From contig NZ_JAERJD010000006.1 of assembly GCF_018257795.1 (NCBI RefSeq), positions 186,001 to 250,000 of the forward strand: 64,000 bases of DNA, read 5' to 3'. Positions 1-11,208 of this stretch are shown here, piece by piece. The position numbers were made by a program, and so were the translations under genes. Each line of letters begins with the position of its first letter. The stretch's first letter is position 1. Origin of the DNA: Citrobacter sp. JGM124. Its GTDB lineage: Bacteria; Pseudomonadota; Gammaproteobacteria; Enterobacterales; Enterobacteriaceae. The notes below the pieces were generated by a model that worked only from the letters and a program-made list of their open reading frames with translations, was not told the DNA's origin and ran no database searches.

Positions 1-931
1 GCCCGTCACGCGTTTGTTTAACTTCTGAATCACCCGGCACACGTCCCGAAGCAGCAGCACTGGAATCGACATTAGTGTTGACCAAACGGAATTCAAGCGT
101 CGCGGTTGCACCAAGAATCTCTTTCGCACGTGCTGTATCCTGAATACCAGGCAGTTCGACCACAATGCGATCGGCACCTTGACGCTGTACCAGCGGCTCG
201 GCGACGCCCAGTTGGTTTACACGATTACGAAGGATATTAATGTTCTGCTGTACCGCATATTCCCGGGCTTCGCTCAGACGAGCATCACTCATTACTGCAC
301 GTAATGCGTTATTGTCAATACGAGAGAATACGAGATCCCGGTGACGTGGGCTTAAATATGAAATAGCTTGGTCACGCGCTTTAGCATCAGGAAAAACAAT
401 TTCTACACCATAGTTATTGGCTTTACGCACATTGGTATAAGCAATGCTTTTCTCACGCAAATCACTGCGCAAACCATCAATAGTTTGTTCCTGAAGCTTG
501 CCAAGTGCCGTATCCATATCCACTTCCATCAGGAAGTGCACACCACCACGTAAATCAAGCCCCAGTTTCATCGGGTCAGCATAAATAGCAGACAGCCAGT
601 GAGGGGTTGCAGGTGCAAGGTTCAGTGCGACGACGTACTTGTCGCCCAACTCGCTCATCAATGCTTCACGTGCACGCAACTGAGTTTCGGTTGAATCAAA
701 GCGCGCGAGGATTGAACCTTCTTCAAGCGCAATGGATTTGGCGGAAATATCGTCTTTCTTTAAGATGTCATGAACTTGGATCAAGGTCTGTTCACTGGCG
801 GCGACACCGCGCACGCCAGTCAATTGAACAGCCGGATCCTCACCATACAGGTTGGGAAGCGCATACACTGTGCCGATAACAAGAACCACGACCAGCATGA
901 TGTACTTCCACAAAGGATAACGGTTTAACAC
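1..931 (-). CDS. secD: Protein translocase subunit SecD (5' part only)
   Basis: SecD pairs with SecF in the inner membrane and uses the proton motive force to help pull exported proteins through SecYEG. Only about the first 310 of roughly 615 residues are present; the gene runs off the left edge of the window. The N-terminus reads MLNRYPLWKY followed by one hydrophobic segment (about residues 9-27) and the start of the periplasmic P1 region, which matches E. coli SecD closely. The start is GTG, preceded by GAAGGGAAC, the same unusual start used in E. coli. yajC lies 28 bases upstream in the same direction, as in the conserved yajC-secD-secF operon. Identification is from family similarity and context and is very secure. 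Confidence 0.96.
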   Translation of the reverse strand, partial: MLNRYPLWKYIMLVVVLVIGTVYALPNLYGEDPAVQLTGVRGVAASEQTLIQVHDILKKDDISAKSIALEEGSILARFDSTETQLRAREALMSELGDKYVVALNLAPATPHWLSAIYADPMKLGLDLRGGVHFLMEVDMDTALGKLQEQTIDGLRSDLREKSIAYTNVRKANNYGVEIVFPDAKARDQAISYLSPRHRDLVFSRIDNNALRAVMSDARLSEAREYAVQQNINILRNRVNQLGVAEPLVQRQGADRIVVELPGIQDTARAKEILGATATLEFRLVNTNVDSSAAASGRVPGDSEVKQTRDG

Positions 932-959
932 GTTTAGTTCCCTTCGGGAAAACGAAAAA

Positions 960-1292
960 TTACAGCGCCTTCATGGTGCCTTTCGGCAGGACGGCAGCTA
1001 CGAAATCACGTTTGATGACCACTTCATTGGTGTCATTCAGCGCGATAGCAATGTAACCAGTTTCAGAAACTTTAGTCACACGACCAACCAGACCACCATT
1101 GGTCAGAACTTCATCACCTTTAGCAATGGAGTCCATCAGCTTTTTATGCTCTTTGGTACGTTTTTGTTGAGGACGCAGGATCATGAAATAGAAAATCAGA
1201 CCGAACACAACCAGCATCAGAATCAAAGAGTATGGGCTACCTTGCGATGAAGCACCTGTTGCAGCAACCGCATCAGAAATAAAAAAGCTCAT
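960..1292 (-). CDS. yajC: Sec translocon accessory protein YajC
   Basis: A 110-residue inner-membrane protein that associates with SecDF in the translocon holocomplex. The sequence shows one transmembrane helix (about residues 20-40, rich in LILMLVVFGLIFYFMI), followed by the family signature RPQQKR and a cytoplasmic KOW-like beta-rich tail. Length equals the usual 110 residues. It lies 21 bases downstream of tgt and 28 bases upstream of secD, all on the minus strand, so it is probably co-transcribed with them. Confidence 0.96.
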   Translation of the reverse strand: MSFFISDAVAATGASSQGSPYSLILMLVVFGLIFYFMILRPQQKRTKEHKKLMDSIAKGDEVLTNGGLVGRVTKVSETGYIAIALNDTNEVVIKRDFVAAVLPKGTMKAL

Positions 1293-1313
1293 TAAAATTC
1301 CCTCATTATTAAA

Positions 1314-3084
<1,771 letters not shown>

Positions 3085-6000
3085 ATGTTACATGAAATCA
3101 CTCCAAACTTTCATCAACATGAATACCCCCCTAATTCAGTATTAGAGAATAATAAAAAAAATAATGGATTAACGAGCGACAATCTCGTTTCCATAGAAAT
3201 GAAAAAACAAAATGAGGATACATCTCCCCCCTCTTTTCATTCTCGTATCATTCTCCCTTTCCTGTCCTGGTTTAAGGATATCTCAACAGCTAAACCACCA
3301 GAGAAAAACCAGTATTACTCCGGATATCCAACTGATCCTTTATTACAGCAGGCAGAAGCAATCTCTACTGAACTAAACCACAAGCTGATGCCAACGATAC
3401 AATTACCCTTCTTATTAAAAGGAAAGAAACGAATTGTGATGGGTATGGGTATTCTGGCAGGAGCCGCTGGAAGTTCACTGGCTATTGCCAATTATACAAG
3501 AAATACCCCCGCGTCCCCGAATCAAGCTTTACAGCCCACGGTCGATGATCACCCGACACCACACAGGAATCTCGTCAATACGCCCTATATACCGCCCTTT
3601 TTACAAAGTGAAAACCTTATCCTCGAATCAGCACAGATCCCGAATAAAGAAGAAAAAAAACAGTCTGTTGAAATCATGAAGAGTCAAAAAAGACTGGTTC
3701 AATTCTTGAAAAACAAAGGTATGTTAAGTCAGCAAATTACTGATAATAAAGGACTCCTGTGCAAAGAAATGCTGATAGAAGGGGTCGCGCAATATCTCTA
3801 TCAAGACTCAGTATCAAGCGTAAAACGGTCAGTAAGGCTGGCAAGAAACATCTTAAGCGCGGAAGATCTATATGGCAGTAGAAAAGGTGAAACACTCTCA
3901 CCACAATTGGCAAAAAAAGTAATCAGTCGCTGGTTGTTTGATAACACCCTTGGTACGGTCGTCGCTGAATATGTAGCCAGGAAAATTTCTAATGCAGAAT
4001 ATCCCCATTATTTTACCGTCAGCAGCCTGAGAAAACTATTGAGTTTAAACACACTTTTTGGCGATGGCTTAGTTAACTATGCCTCTATCTCAGCCAACGG
4101 GTGGGGTGATTTCAACCGACTTTGGTATGATTCTTTAGAGCATGAAATACCGTTATTTAAGTTACCTGAAGAAAAAGTTGATGGCATCCTATTAAACAGC
4201 CAGGAGTTTATCGAACTGTACAGTGGCTCTGTTCTCTTAACGAACAACAATACTCGATTAAATGATTTTCCTATAAGTGATATTTGTCTGACAGGGAAAA
4301 AGGCATGGGGCCTCGCCATCAGTAACGAACTCGAGATAAACAACCTCTCCGTTCTTTTATTGCCTGTTTTAATAAGGTCCGCAAGTAATAATACTTTCTC
4401 GCCCACAGAAAAAAACAACAGGCTTATTACTTATATACATGAAGTTAATGATTACATCCAGGAATTGAATAAATTATTAACATTAACACAGGAGTCCATT
4501 GATAAATTTGAAAGTTACAAAAAAGAAATCACTAGCTGGATACCTAAAAAAAAATTAGCTGATGCTATTATAGCAGAATGCCATGCTTTAGAACTCCCCT
4601 TACCCGCAGTAAACACTGATTCCGCCAAAGCAATAAATTCTATCCTCATAAAAAAAGTGGAATCAGCCCCTGACCCCCAGGTTGTAAAAGACTATTTATC
4701 TCAACAAATTTATCTGGATGATTTCAATAAACCTTGTAATCAAGCACCAGACAATCTTGACGACGAGTACAGAAACTTAACTTCTGGCGTTGCAAATAAA
4801 TTCTTTGATTTTGATAAAGCACTTATCTCACTAATATTATCCAATGCTCCCCCAAATGAAAAAAGCTTTATTTATTCAAAGAATAAAAAAATACGATCGG
4901 TTTATTTTAGTTTAGATACCCTTATCCCCAATTGTTTCTACGATAGTAAGACTTGTTCCATATCAATCCCTCTGGTCAGGACAGATCTTTTTTCCATAAT
5001 GGTAGGTAACGAAGAACGAATTTATGCTCTGAAAAATATGAGCCAAAAAAACACACCTTCTTATGAGTTAATTCGAGTTGATCATAATATCAGAAAGTAT
5101 ATGGATAACGATTTGATAGGTTTCACATCACCAGTAACAGAATATCAAGTTACTGATGCCTTACACATTGATAATGAAAGGTATGAAGTTATCATTAAAC
5201 CTCAAGATAATAATATTGAAACACCAGAGGGTGAGAACAATCCTGTGGCTCACTATTTAGCGACCCTTCACCGGGATAGTTTTTATAATGAACTGCATGC
5301 CCAGGGTAATGATAAATCCGATCTACAAAAAATAGTGTCAGTGATTAAGCATGTCATCCCTTTCTATGACTGTATTGAGGCATCTGTAGAAGGTAATGTT
5401 GCTGATGCTGTCCCTGCCTGCCTTCTCGATATTATTTCCCTTATTCCAGTCGCTGGTTTGGCGACCCGTATGGGGATCACTTTCAGTAAGAGCCTGGGCA
5501 AAGGAATTGCTGCCGGCAGTCGAATCGCAGCTCAGGGCGGCCTAAAAAATATGGCCAGGGCAGCGGTCAAAGAAATAAGACTTCCTGTAACAAATGAATT
5601 TATTCAGTTGGGAAAAAATGCACTGCGATCTATCGACCCCGGGTTTGAGCTGATCGGAAGTGGCGCTAAACTGGTAGAGGGGAACGTGGCGGCCTTGGTA
5701 CGCAAAAAGGGAAGCCTCCCCCAACGGCAAGCCTGCACCATGGCCCTGATGCCCGACTCAACACTCGAAGTTCCTGTGCAACGCTTAACCAACAGACATG
5801 GGGAGCCTACTTACGTGATGGTAAACCCGGCTACCGGGGAGTTATTTGGTAAACACTATCGACTCGTAGATAAAAATAAACTGGCACTATTTAAAAATAA
5901 TATTTACCCCCAAAAATCCCGCCCTGTTATGAATAGAATGGATCAGGAATTACTTATATTTAATTATGATCAGCACATCGTAGATATCAGCCATATTCCA

Positions 6001-7062
6001 GCTGAAAATGCGTTTTTACCGTCTGCCGATTATTCCCCTTTGCATATGCAGCTTGGTCTGGCCCCCAATATTGATGTATCAATACAGCCACACCTGCTAA
6101 ATGACTTCACGCATAGCGCTGTCAACATTAAAAATTATATTATTGAGAACTATGCCAGGAACGATATTTTTCTCTGCAGATTTAATCAGCCTCTACAAGA
6201 AATCCCTCCGGCTTTTGCTAATTTACGAAATAACATCGAGCAATATAAATCTGAGATCAGGCTGGCAAAACAGCAAATCAACAACCTACGTCATGAAATA
6301 CGCACCACCACAATGAGGAATGCTAATAACCAATTAACTTTTCCAGTCACACGACATCGCATAGCAAATTATTTATCTAAAGTACTGCATCTTGATACAT
6401 TAGAAGATTCGCATCTGGCTTATAAAATAAAAAGGGAAGCACTGGATAGAATTGATTTCCATACCCGTAAGATAAGTGAATATTTAAACAATGAGATAAA
6501 CAATATTTACTTTGCCTCAGCAGATACAATACACCATCCTTATTTACACAGCCCTGATTGCGCGATGGGGTTTGTCTATAAATTAGATGATTTCAGACGA
6601 GTTATCATTATGGCTGATAATTTCCATACAGCACCAATACTTAGTACCAAGGTACATCTTACCGCCTTGCATGAAATATCACACTTTTCAGGATCGTTCG
6701 ATTTTCAGATAGCACCTTCAACCAGTCTCGTTGGTGATGCCAGTGAATTCATGGAGTCTTTCCTGGATGGTATCCATGGCATAAAAGGTGAGTCCATTGA
6801 TATCCCGGACAGCTTTCTTAATTATTATCATCAGGCGCATCCTGATCGCTCAATCAACAAACTGCAGTTTATTGAACTACTGAAAGTTGATCCAATGCTA
6901 AGAGCCAATATCTTTATGGAAAATGCGGATTTTTTGGCAAGATTAATCGCCGATCTGGGTTCACGAACGCCCGTCAACCATGATGTTTTACACAGAAGGA
7001 AACGGGCAGAATCTGAGAATAATGCCTTAATCATCAAGATATTATTACAGCTACTGGCATAA
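3085..7062 (+). CDS. Large protein with a metzincin-like zinc-protease motif; possible secreted toxin or effector
   Basis: A 1325-residue protein I cannot place in a named family. Seen directly: a polar N-terminus without a classical signal peptide; one candidate membrane helix at about 117-136; a second hydrophobic stretch at about 773-795 (PACLLDIISLIPVAGLATR) followed by a Gly/Ala-rich region; a likely coiled coil near 1050-1085; and near the C-terminus HEISHFSGSFD, with His1196, Glu1197, His1200, Gly1203 and Asp1206. This fits HExxHxxGxxH/D, the extended zinc site of metzincin-type proteases; Met1223 could serve as a Met-turn. A basic RRKR stretch lies close to the C-terminus. The start has AAGGA 10 bases upstream. 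Codons are AT-rich (many AAT, ATA, AAA, AGA), unlike tgt and queA on either side, which suggests horizontal acquisition. No secretion, chaperone or immunity gene is adjacent. The protease function and any toxin role are inference. Confidence 0.6.
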   Translation: MLHEITPNFHQHEYPPNSVLENNKKNNGLTSDNLVSIEMKKQNEDTSPPSFHSRIILPFLSWFKDISTAKPPEKNQYYSGYPTDPLLQQAEAISTELNHKLMPTIQLPFLLKGKKRIVMGMGILAGAAGSSLAIANYTRNTPASPNQALQPTVDDHPTPHRNLVNTPYIPPFLQSENLILESAQIPNKEEKKQSVEIMKSQKRLVQFLKNKGMLSQQITDNKGLLCKEMLIEGVAQYLYQDSVSSVKRSVRLARNILSAEDLYGSRKGETLSPQLAKKVISRWLFDNTLGTVVAEYVARKISNAEYPHYFTVSSLRKLLSLNTLFGDGLVNYASISANGWGDFNRLWYDSLEHEIPLFKLPEEKVDGILLNSQEFIELYSGSVLLTNNNTRLNDFPISDICLTGKKAWGLAISNELEINNLSVLLLPVLIRSASNNTFSPTEKNNRLITYIHEVNDYIQELNKLLTLTQESIDKFESYKKEITSWIPKKKLADAIIAECHALELPLPAVNTDSAKAINSILIKKVESAPDPQVVKDYLSQQIYLDDFNKPCNQAPDNLDDEYRNLTSGVANKFFDFDKALISLILSNAPPNEKSFIYSKNKKIRSVYFSLDTLIPNCFYDSKTCSISIPLVRTDLFSIMVGNEERIYALKNMSQKNTPSYELIRVDHNIRKYMDNDLIGFTSPVTEYQVTDALHIDNERYEVIIKPQDNNIETPEGENNPVAHYLATLHRDSFYNELHAQGNDKSDLQKIVSVIKHVIPFYDCIEASVEGNVADAVPACLLDIISLIPVAGLATRMGITFSKSLGKGIAAGSRIAAQGGLKNMARAAVKEIRLPVTNEFIQLGKNALRSIDPGFELIGSGAKLVEGNVAALVRKKGSLPQRQACTMALMPDSTLEVPVQRLTNRHGEPTYVMVNPATGELFGKHYRLVDKNKLALFKNNIYPQKSRPVMNRMDQELLIFNYDQHIVDISHIPAENAFLPSADYSPLHMQLGLAPNIDVSIQPHLLNDFTHSAVNIKNYIIENYARNDIFLCRFNQPLQEIPPAFANLRNNIEQYKSEIRLAKQQINNLRHEIRTTTMRNANNQLTFPVTRHRIANYLSKVLHLDTLEDSHLAYKIKREALDRIDFHTRKISEYLNNEINNIYFASADTIHHPYLHSPDCAMGFVYKLDDFRRVIIMADNFHTAPILSTKVHLTALHEISHFSGSFDFQIAPSTSLVGDASEFMESFLDGIHGIKGESIDIPDSFLNYYHQAHPDRSINKLQFIELLKVDPMLRANIFMENADFLARLIADLGSRTPVNHDVLHRRKRAESENNALIIKILLQLLA

Positions 7063-7082
7063 AACAGACAAGAGGGGAGCAG

Positions 7083-7114
7083 ATGATGTGAAACGTTAAA
7101 ACGTTTCACATCAT
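7083..7114. terminator. Perfect 15-bp inverted repeat between convergent genes
   Basis: ATGATGTGAAACGTT, then AA, then its exact reverse complement. It lies 21 bases after the stop of the large gene and 15 bases before the stop of queA, which points the other way. No T-run follows on either strand, so it is not a textbook intrinsic terminator. A bidirectional mRNA 3' end structure is the likely role. Confidence 0.55.
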
Positions 7115-7128
7115 TCTCAAAGCAACCG

Positions 7129-8199
7129 TTAGCCTCCCGGGCGTTCGTTAATTGCCTGTGGGTTACAGGTAATGTACATCGCGTCCCCATAACTAAAGAA
7201 ACGGTATTCGGCTTTAACGGCTTCATGATAAGCATGCATCGTATGCTGATAACCGGCAAACGCAGACACCAGCATGATTAACGTAGACTCTGGCAAGTGG
7301 AAATTAGTGACCAGTGCATCGATAACCCGATATTGATATCCAGGATAGATGAAAATTTGGGTATCACCAAAGAAAGGCTCAATGATGTCATGATGTGCTG
7401 CTTGTGCTGCACTTTCCAGTGAGCGAACCGACGTGGTTCCGACAGCAACAACCCTGTTGCCACGGGCTTTACAAGCCAGCACCGCATCAACCACTGTTTG
7501 AGGTACTTCAGCATATTCTGAATGCATAATATGGTCTTCAATACTATCGACCCGTACCGGCTGGAAAGTTCCCGCGCCAACATGCAGCGTGACAAATGCC
7601 ATTTCAATGCCTTTTAACCGCAATTTTTCCAGTAGCGGTTCATCAAAATGCAGCCCTGCTGTGGGGGCAGCAACGGCACCCGGTTTTTCGCTATACACAG
7701 TTTGGTACAGTTCGCGATCAGACTCTTCATCAGGGCGGTCAATATAAGGGGGTAACGGCATATGCCCGATATTATTTAAAATATCCAGTACACTGCGTTC
7801 ATCATTGAACGCCACCTCGAATAACGCATCATGACGAGCGACCATGGTAGCCTTGACGCTTTCGTCATCCCCCAATAGCAGCTCTGCTCCGGGTTTTGGA
7901 GCTTTTGAAGCCCGAATATGTGCCAGGATACGCTTGTCATCCAGCATACGCTCAACCAGTACTTCGATTTTTCCGCCACTGGCCTTACGACCAAACAGAC
8001 GTGCGGGAATAACCCGGGTATTATTAAATACCAGCAGGTCACCTGGATGAAGTTTATCAAGCAGGTCAGTGAAAGTGCCATGCGCGAGCGCACCTGTTGG
8101 TCCGTCAAGAGAGAGTAAACGACAACCACTACGCTCAGCTTGAGGATAGTGAGCAATCAGGGATTCAGGTAATTCAAAGGAAAAGTCAGCAACGCGCAT
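7129..8199 (-). CDS. queA: S-adenosylmethionine:tRNA ribosyltransferase-isomerase
   Basis: Transfers and isomerises the ribose of S-adenosylmethionine onto preQ1 in tRNA to give epoxyqueuosine, the step after Tgt. The 356-residue protein is full length and has family signatures: [19 protein letters not shown] at the N-terminus, [25 protein letters not shown] and the [12 protein letters not shown] block. In E. coli queA and tgt are neighbours; here they face the same way but are separated by the large gene at 3085-7062. Confidence 0.97.
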   Translation of the reverse strand: MRVADFSFELPESLIAHYPQAERSGCRLLSLDGPTGALAHGTFTDLLDKLHPGDLLVFNNTRVIPARLFGRKASGGKIEVLVERMLDDKRILAHIRASKAPKPGAELLLGDDESVKATMVARHDALFEVAFNDERSVLDILNNIGHMPLPPYIDRPDEESDRELYQTVYSEKPGAVAAPTAGLHFDEPLLEKLRLKGIEMAFVTLHVGAGTFQPVRVDSIEDHIMHSEYAEVPQTVVDAVLACKARGNRVVAVGTTSVRSLESAAQAAHHDIIEPFFGDTQIFIYPGYQYRVIDALVTNFHLPESTLIMLVSAFAGYQHTMHAYHEAVKAEYRFFSYGDAMYITCNPQAINERPGG

Positions 8200-8317
8200 G
8201 ATAGTACAGAACTCAGACGTAAAAACAAGCGCACTAGTCTAGTGCCAGGGGGACGTCCTTGCAACTTGCTTCCCCACTATTAGACCGCATAAAAAAGATT
8301 GATGAGATAATAATACT

Positions 8318-8899
8318 ATGAATTTTCTTGCCCACCTGCACCTTGCCCATTTAGCCCGGAGCTCTCTTTCTGGTAATCTGTTGGCTGATTTTATTCGCGG
8401 TAATCCTGCCGACAGCTACCCTGCTGACATCGTCGCTGGCATCTATATGCACCGGCGCATAGATGCCTTAACAGATGGTCTGCCTGAAGTGGCGACAGCA
8501 CGTCAATGGTTTCGTCCGCAAACACGTCGAGTGTCGCCCATTTCGCTGGACATTATCTGGGATCATTTCCTCTCTTTACACTGGCAAAAACTTAATCCCT
8601 CTCTGCCACTGACGGAGTTTGTCAGCTATGCCCGTCGACAAATAGAACCGCAACTCCCCCATATGCCACAAGCCTTTATCGATCTGAACCAACACCTATG
8701 GAATGAACGCTGGCTAGAACGGTACTGTGATATGGATTTTATTGGCAGAGTACTGGAAGCAATGGCAAATCGAAGACCGAAACTCGCACAACTTCGTGAG
8801 TCTCACCAGGATTTGGAAACACATTATCATGCACTGGAAGACTTATTTTGGTCATTTTACCCACGTATGATAGCCCAGGCGGAACAGCGAAGTTTGTAA
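8318..8899 (+). CDS. acpH: Acyl carrier protein phosphodiesterase
   Basis: Hydrolyses the 4'-phosphopantetheine arm from holo-ACP. The 193-residue sequence starts [20 protein letters not shown] and contains the HRRID segment and an HD-like fold rich in His and Asp; length and sequence match E. coli AcpH. It is divergent from queA, as in other enterobacteria, with 118 bases between the two starts. An intrinsic terminator follows immediately. Confidence 0.93.
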   Translation: MNFLAHLHLAHLARSSLSGNLLADFIRGNPADSYPADIVAGIYMHRRIDALTDGLPEVATARQWFRPQTRRVSPISLDIIWDHFLSLHWQKLNPSLPLTEFVSYARRQIEPQLPHMPQAFIDLNQHLWNERWLERYCDMDFIGRVLEAMANRRPKLAQLRESHQDLETHYHALEDLFWSFYPRMIAQAEQRSL

Positions 8900-8900
8900 T

Positions 8901-8936
8901 AGCGCAAGCCCACGAATAATGACTTGCGCTTTTATC
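8901..8936 (+). terminator. Intrinsic terminator after acpH
   Basis: An 8-bp stem (AGCGCAAG pairing with CTTGCGCT) with a 14-base loop, followed by TTTATC. It begins one base after the acpH stop codon. Confidence 0.75.
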
Positions 8937-8981
8937 AAAAAGGTCTATCTTAGAAAAAAGCACGCAGTAATGGATTTATTG

Positions 8982-8996
8982 ATAGGTAAAACCTAT
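8982..8996. promoter_or_regulatory. OxyR-like binding half-site
   Basis: ATAGGTAAAACCTAT fits the OxyR half-site pattern ATAGntnnnanCTAT exactly and is a perfect dyad, extended one base each side to GATAG/CTATC. It lies 99 bases before the peroxiredoxin start. I did not find an equally good second half-site at the usual spacing, so control by OxyR is inferred from one half-site plus the function of the gene. Confidence 0.5.
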
Positions 8997-9095
8997 CTCA
9001 TTAATCGGAGCTTTAACCTTGAGCTACATGGAACCGCGCTTTATACTCCACCGGTTACGTTAACATTCACCTTAACTACATTTACAGGAGTTCAT

Positions 9096-9698
9096 ATGGT
9101 CCTGGTTACTCGTCCAGCCCCCGACTTTACCGCTGCAGCTGTTCTTGGCAATGGCGAAATCGTTGAAGACTTCAACTTCAAAAAACACACCAATGGTAAA
9201 GCTACCGTTGTTTTCTTCTGGCCAATGGACTTCACTTTCGTTTGCCCATCAGAGCTGATTGCTTTCGACAAGCGTTATGAAGAATTCCAGAAACGTGGCG
9301 TAGAAGTCGTTGGTGTCTCTTTTGACTCTGAGTTTGTTCACAACGCATGGCGTAAAACTCCCGTCGATCAAGGGGGTATTGGTGAAGTTAAATACGCGAT
9401 GGTTGCTGATGTTAAACGTGAAATTCAGAAAGCTTACGGCATCGAACACCCAGAAGCTGGTGTTGCTCTGCGTGGTTCTTTCCTGATTGACAAAGCGGGT
9501 ATTGTTCGCCACCAGGTTGTTAACGATCTGCCACTGGGTCGTAACATTGACGAAATGCTGCGTATGGTTGATGCACTGCAATTCCACGAAGAGCACGGTG
9601 AAGTGTGCCCGGCTCAATGGGAAAAAGGTCAAGAAGGTATGGATGCATCACCAGACGGTGTTGCAAAATACCTGAGTCAGAACGCAGGTAAACTGTAA
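9096..9698 (+). CDS. Typical 2-Cys peroxiredoxin (AhpC/TsaA family)
   Basis: A cytoplasmic thiol peroxidase that reduces hydrogen peroxide and organic peroxides. The peroxidatic cysteine is Cys50 in DFTFVCPSE; the resolving cysteine is in HGEVCPAQW near residue 171. The frame is open back to 8919, but the ATG at 9096 has ACAGGAG seven bases upstream and gives the family-standard 200 residues, so I use it. There is no ahpF flavoprotein gene next to it, so its electron donor is probably thioredoxin or glutaredoxin (inference). An OxyR-like site lies upstream and a strong terminator follows. In E. coli this position is occupied by malZ. Confidence 0.93.
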   Translation: MVLVTRPAPDFTAAAVLGNGEIVEDFNFKKHTNGKATVVFFWPMDFTFVCPSELIAFDKRYEEFQKRGVEVVGVSFDSEFVHNAWRKTPVDQGGIGEVKYAMVADVKREIQKAYGIEHPEAGVALRGSFLIDKAGIVRHQVVNDLPLGRNIDEMLRMVDALQFHEEHGEVCPAQWEKGQEGMDASPDGVAKYLSQNAGKL

Positions 9699-9724
9699 TA
9701 CTGCCTGAGTTCACTTAACTAACG

Positions 9725-9758
9725 AAGGGGGGGAAACGTTGTTTCCCCCCCTTTTTTT
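9725..9758 (+). terminator. Strong intrinsic terminator after the peroxiredoxin gene
   Basis: An 11-bp stem (GGGGGGGAAAC with GTTTCCCCCCC), extended by A-T pairs, with a 3-base loop and then seven T. Very GC-rich and clearly rho-independent. It also separates this gene from the converging proY. Confidence 0.92.
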
Positions 9759-9773
9759 GGATTGCCCCGGTTA

Positions 9774-11138
9774 TTACTTTTTAGCAACCAGATAACGACG
9801 CATCATCATCCAGGCTAACAGCAATAAAATAATCCATCCGCATCCCACATAAAGCGATATACGGGTCTGAGGATAGTAGCCAATCAAACCGATAATAAAG
9901 AGTAAGAATACCAAACCGACAACGGTTGTGGTGACCCCACCAGGCATACGGAACTTCAATTTTTTTACTTCATCGGCGGACAAGCGACGACGGAAGGCTA
10001 TCTGTGATAACAGAATCATTATCCAGACCCAAACGGTAGCAAAAGTCGCCAAAGACGCTATCACCAAAAAGACATCTTTCGGCATGACATAATTCAGGTA
10101 AGCAGCCAGCAACAAGGCGACCGTCATGATAATGACCGTAACCCAAGGGATTCCCTTACTCGACAGTTTAGTAAAAGCTTTAGGGGCATTGCCTTGCTGG
10201 GCCATGCCATACAGCATACGACCAACCCCAAAGACATCACTGTTAATGGCTGAAATGGATGCAGTGATCACCACAAAATTCAGGATGCCCGCCGCCACAG
10301 TGATCCCCATATGCTGGAAGGTCATGACAAAGGGGCTGCCTTCAGTACCCACTTGATTCCATGGGTAGATAGACATAATGACAAACAGCGTTCCCACATA
10401 AAATACCAGGATTCTCAATGGTACTGAGTTAATGGCCCGGGGAATCGATTTTTCCGGATCTTTTGCTTCACCGGCAGTAATCCCAATAATTTCAATACCG
10501 CCATAGGCAAACATCACCATATGCAGGGCCAGGACGGTACCTATCCAGCCATTACTGAAGAAACCACCATAGGTCCACAGATTACTGATCCCCGTAGGCT
10601 GCCCTCCGTTACCTATCCCCCACACGATGATCCCAATACCGGCAATAATCATGATAATAATCGTGGCGACTTTGATGAAGGAGAACCAAAACTCAAGCTC
10701 ACCAAACACCTTGACACTCATTAAGTTAATGGCACAGATAATCAGTACTACGCTGAGGACCCAAACCCAGTTATCCACCATTGGGAACCAGACACTCATA
10801 TAGATACCAAAAGCCGTGACATCGGCAATCGCTACCAGGAGCATTTCAAAACAGTAAGTCCAGCCAGTAATAAACCCTGCCAGTGGACCAAGATAATCGT
10901 GAGCATAACGAGAAAAAGAGCCTGTTACTGGATGATGAAGTGACATTTCACCCAGGGCTCGCATGATGATATAAGCAGCAATGCCGCCAATAATATAGGC
11001 CAATAAAACACTGGGCCCTGCAATTTTAATGGCATCAGCAGAACCATAAAACAGCCCGGTGCCAATGGCTGACCCCAGTGCCATGAAACGGATGTGCCGG
11101 GTGCTCAAGCCACGTTTAAGCTTATTGGTCGAATCCAT
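9774..11138 (-). CDS. proY: Proline-specific permease ProY (APC family)
   Basis: A 12-helix inner-membrane amino-acid:proton symporter. The 454-residue sequence starts [22 protein letters not shown], with the conserved GSAIGTGLF motif of helix 1 and the helix 5-6 region typical of the AroP/ProY group, and is very close to E. coli ProY along its whole length. It follows brnQ in the same direction, as in E. coli, but a terminator lies between them, so it may depend on read-through or its own promoter. Confidence 0.93.
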   Translation of the reverse strand: MDSTNKLKRGLSTRHIRFMALGSAIGTGLFYGSADAIKIAGPSVLLAYIIGGIAAYIIMRALGEMSLHHPVTGSFSRYAHDYLGPLAGFITGWTYCFEMLLVAIADVTAFGIYMSVWFPMVDNWVWVLSVVLIICAINLMSVKVFGELEFWFSFIKVATIIIMIIAGIGIIVWGIGNGGQPTGISNLWTYGGFFSNGWIGTVLALHMVMFAYGGIEIIGITAGEAKDPEKSIPRAINSVPLRILVFYVGTLFVIMSIYPWNQVGTEGSPFVMTFQHMGITVAAGILNFVVITASISAINSDVFGVGRMLYGMAQQGNAPKAFTKLSSKGIPWVTVIIMTVALLLAAYLNYVMPKDVFLVIASLATFATVWVWIMILLSQIAFRRRLSADEVKKLKFRMPGGVTTTVVGLVFLLFIIGLIGYYPQTRISLYVGCGWIILLLLAWMMMRRYLVAKK

Positions 11139-11161
11139 GAATCCAGTACCACTCTGACAAT

Positions 11162-11192
11162 AAAAAAACCACGGGAGTCCACACCGTGGTTA
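11162..11192 (-). terminator. Intrinsic terminator after brnQ
   Basis: On the minus strand AACCACGG pairs with CCGTGGTT across a 9-base loop and is followed by a run of T. It lies in the 70-base gap between brnQ and proY. Confidence 0.85.
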
Positions 11193-11208
11193 TATAACAG
11201 ATAAAAAA

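Noticed and set aside
6831-7259. Minus-strand frame between the large gene and queA, considered as an immunity gene
   Set aside because: It lies antisense over the end of the large gene and in the wrong frame over queA; both of those are better supported.
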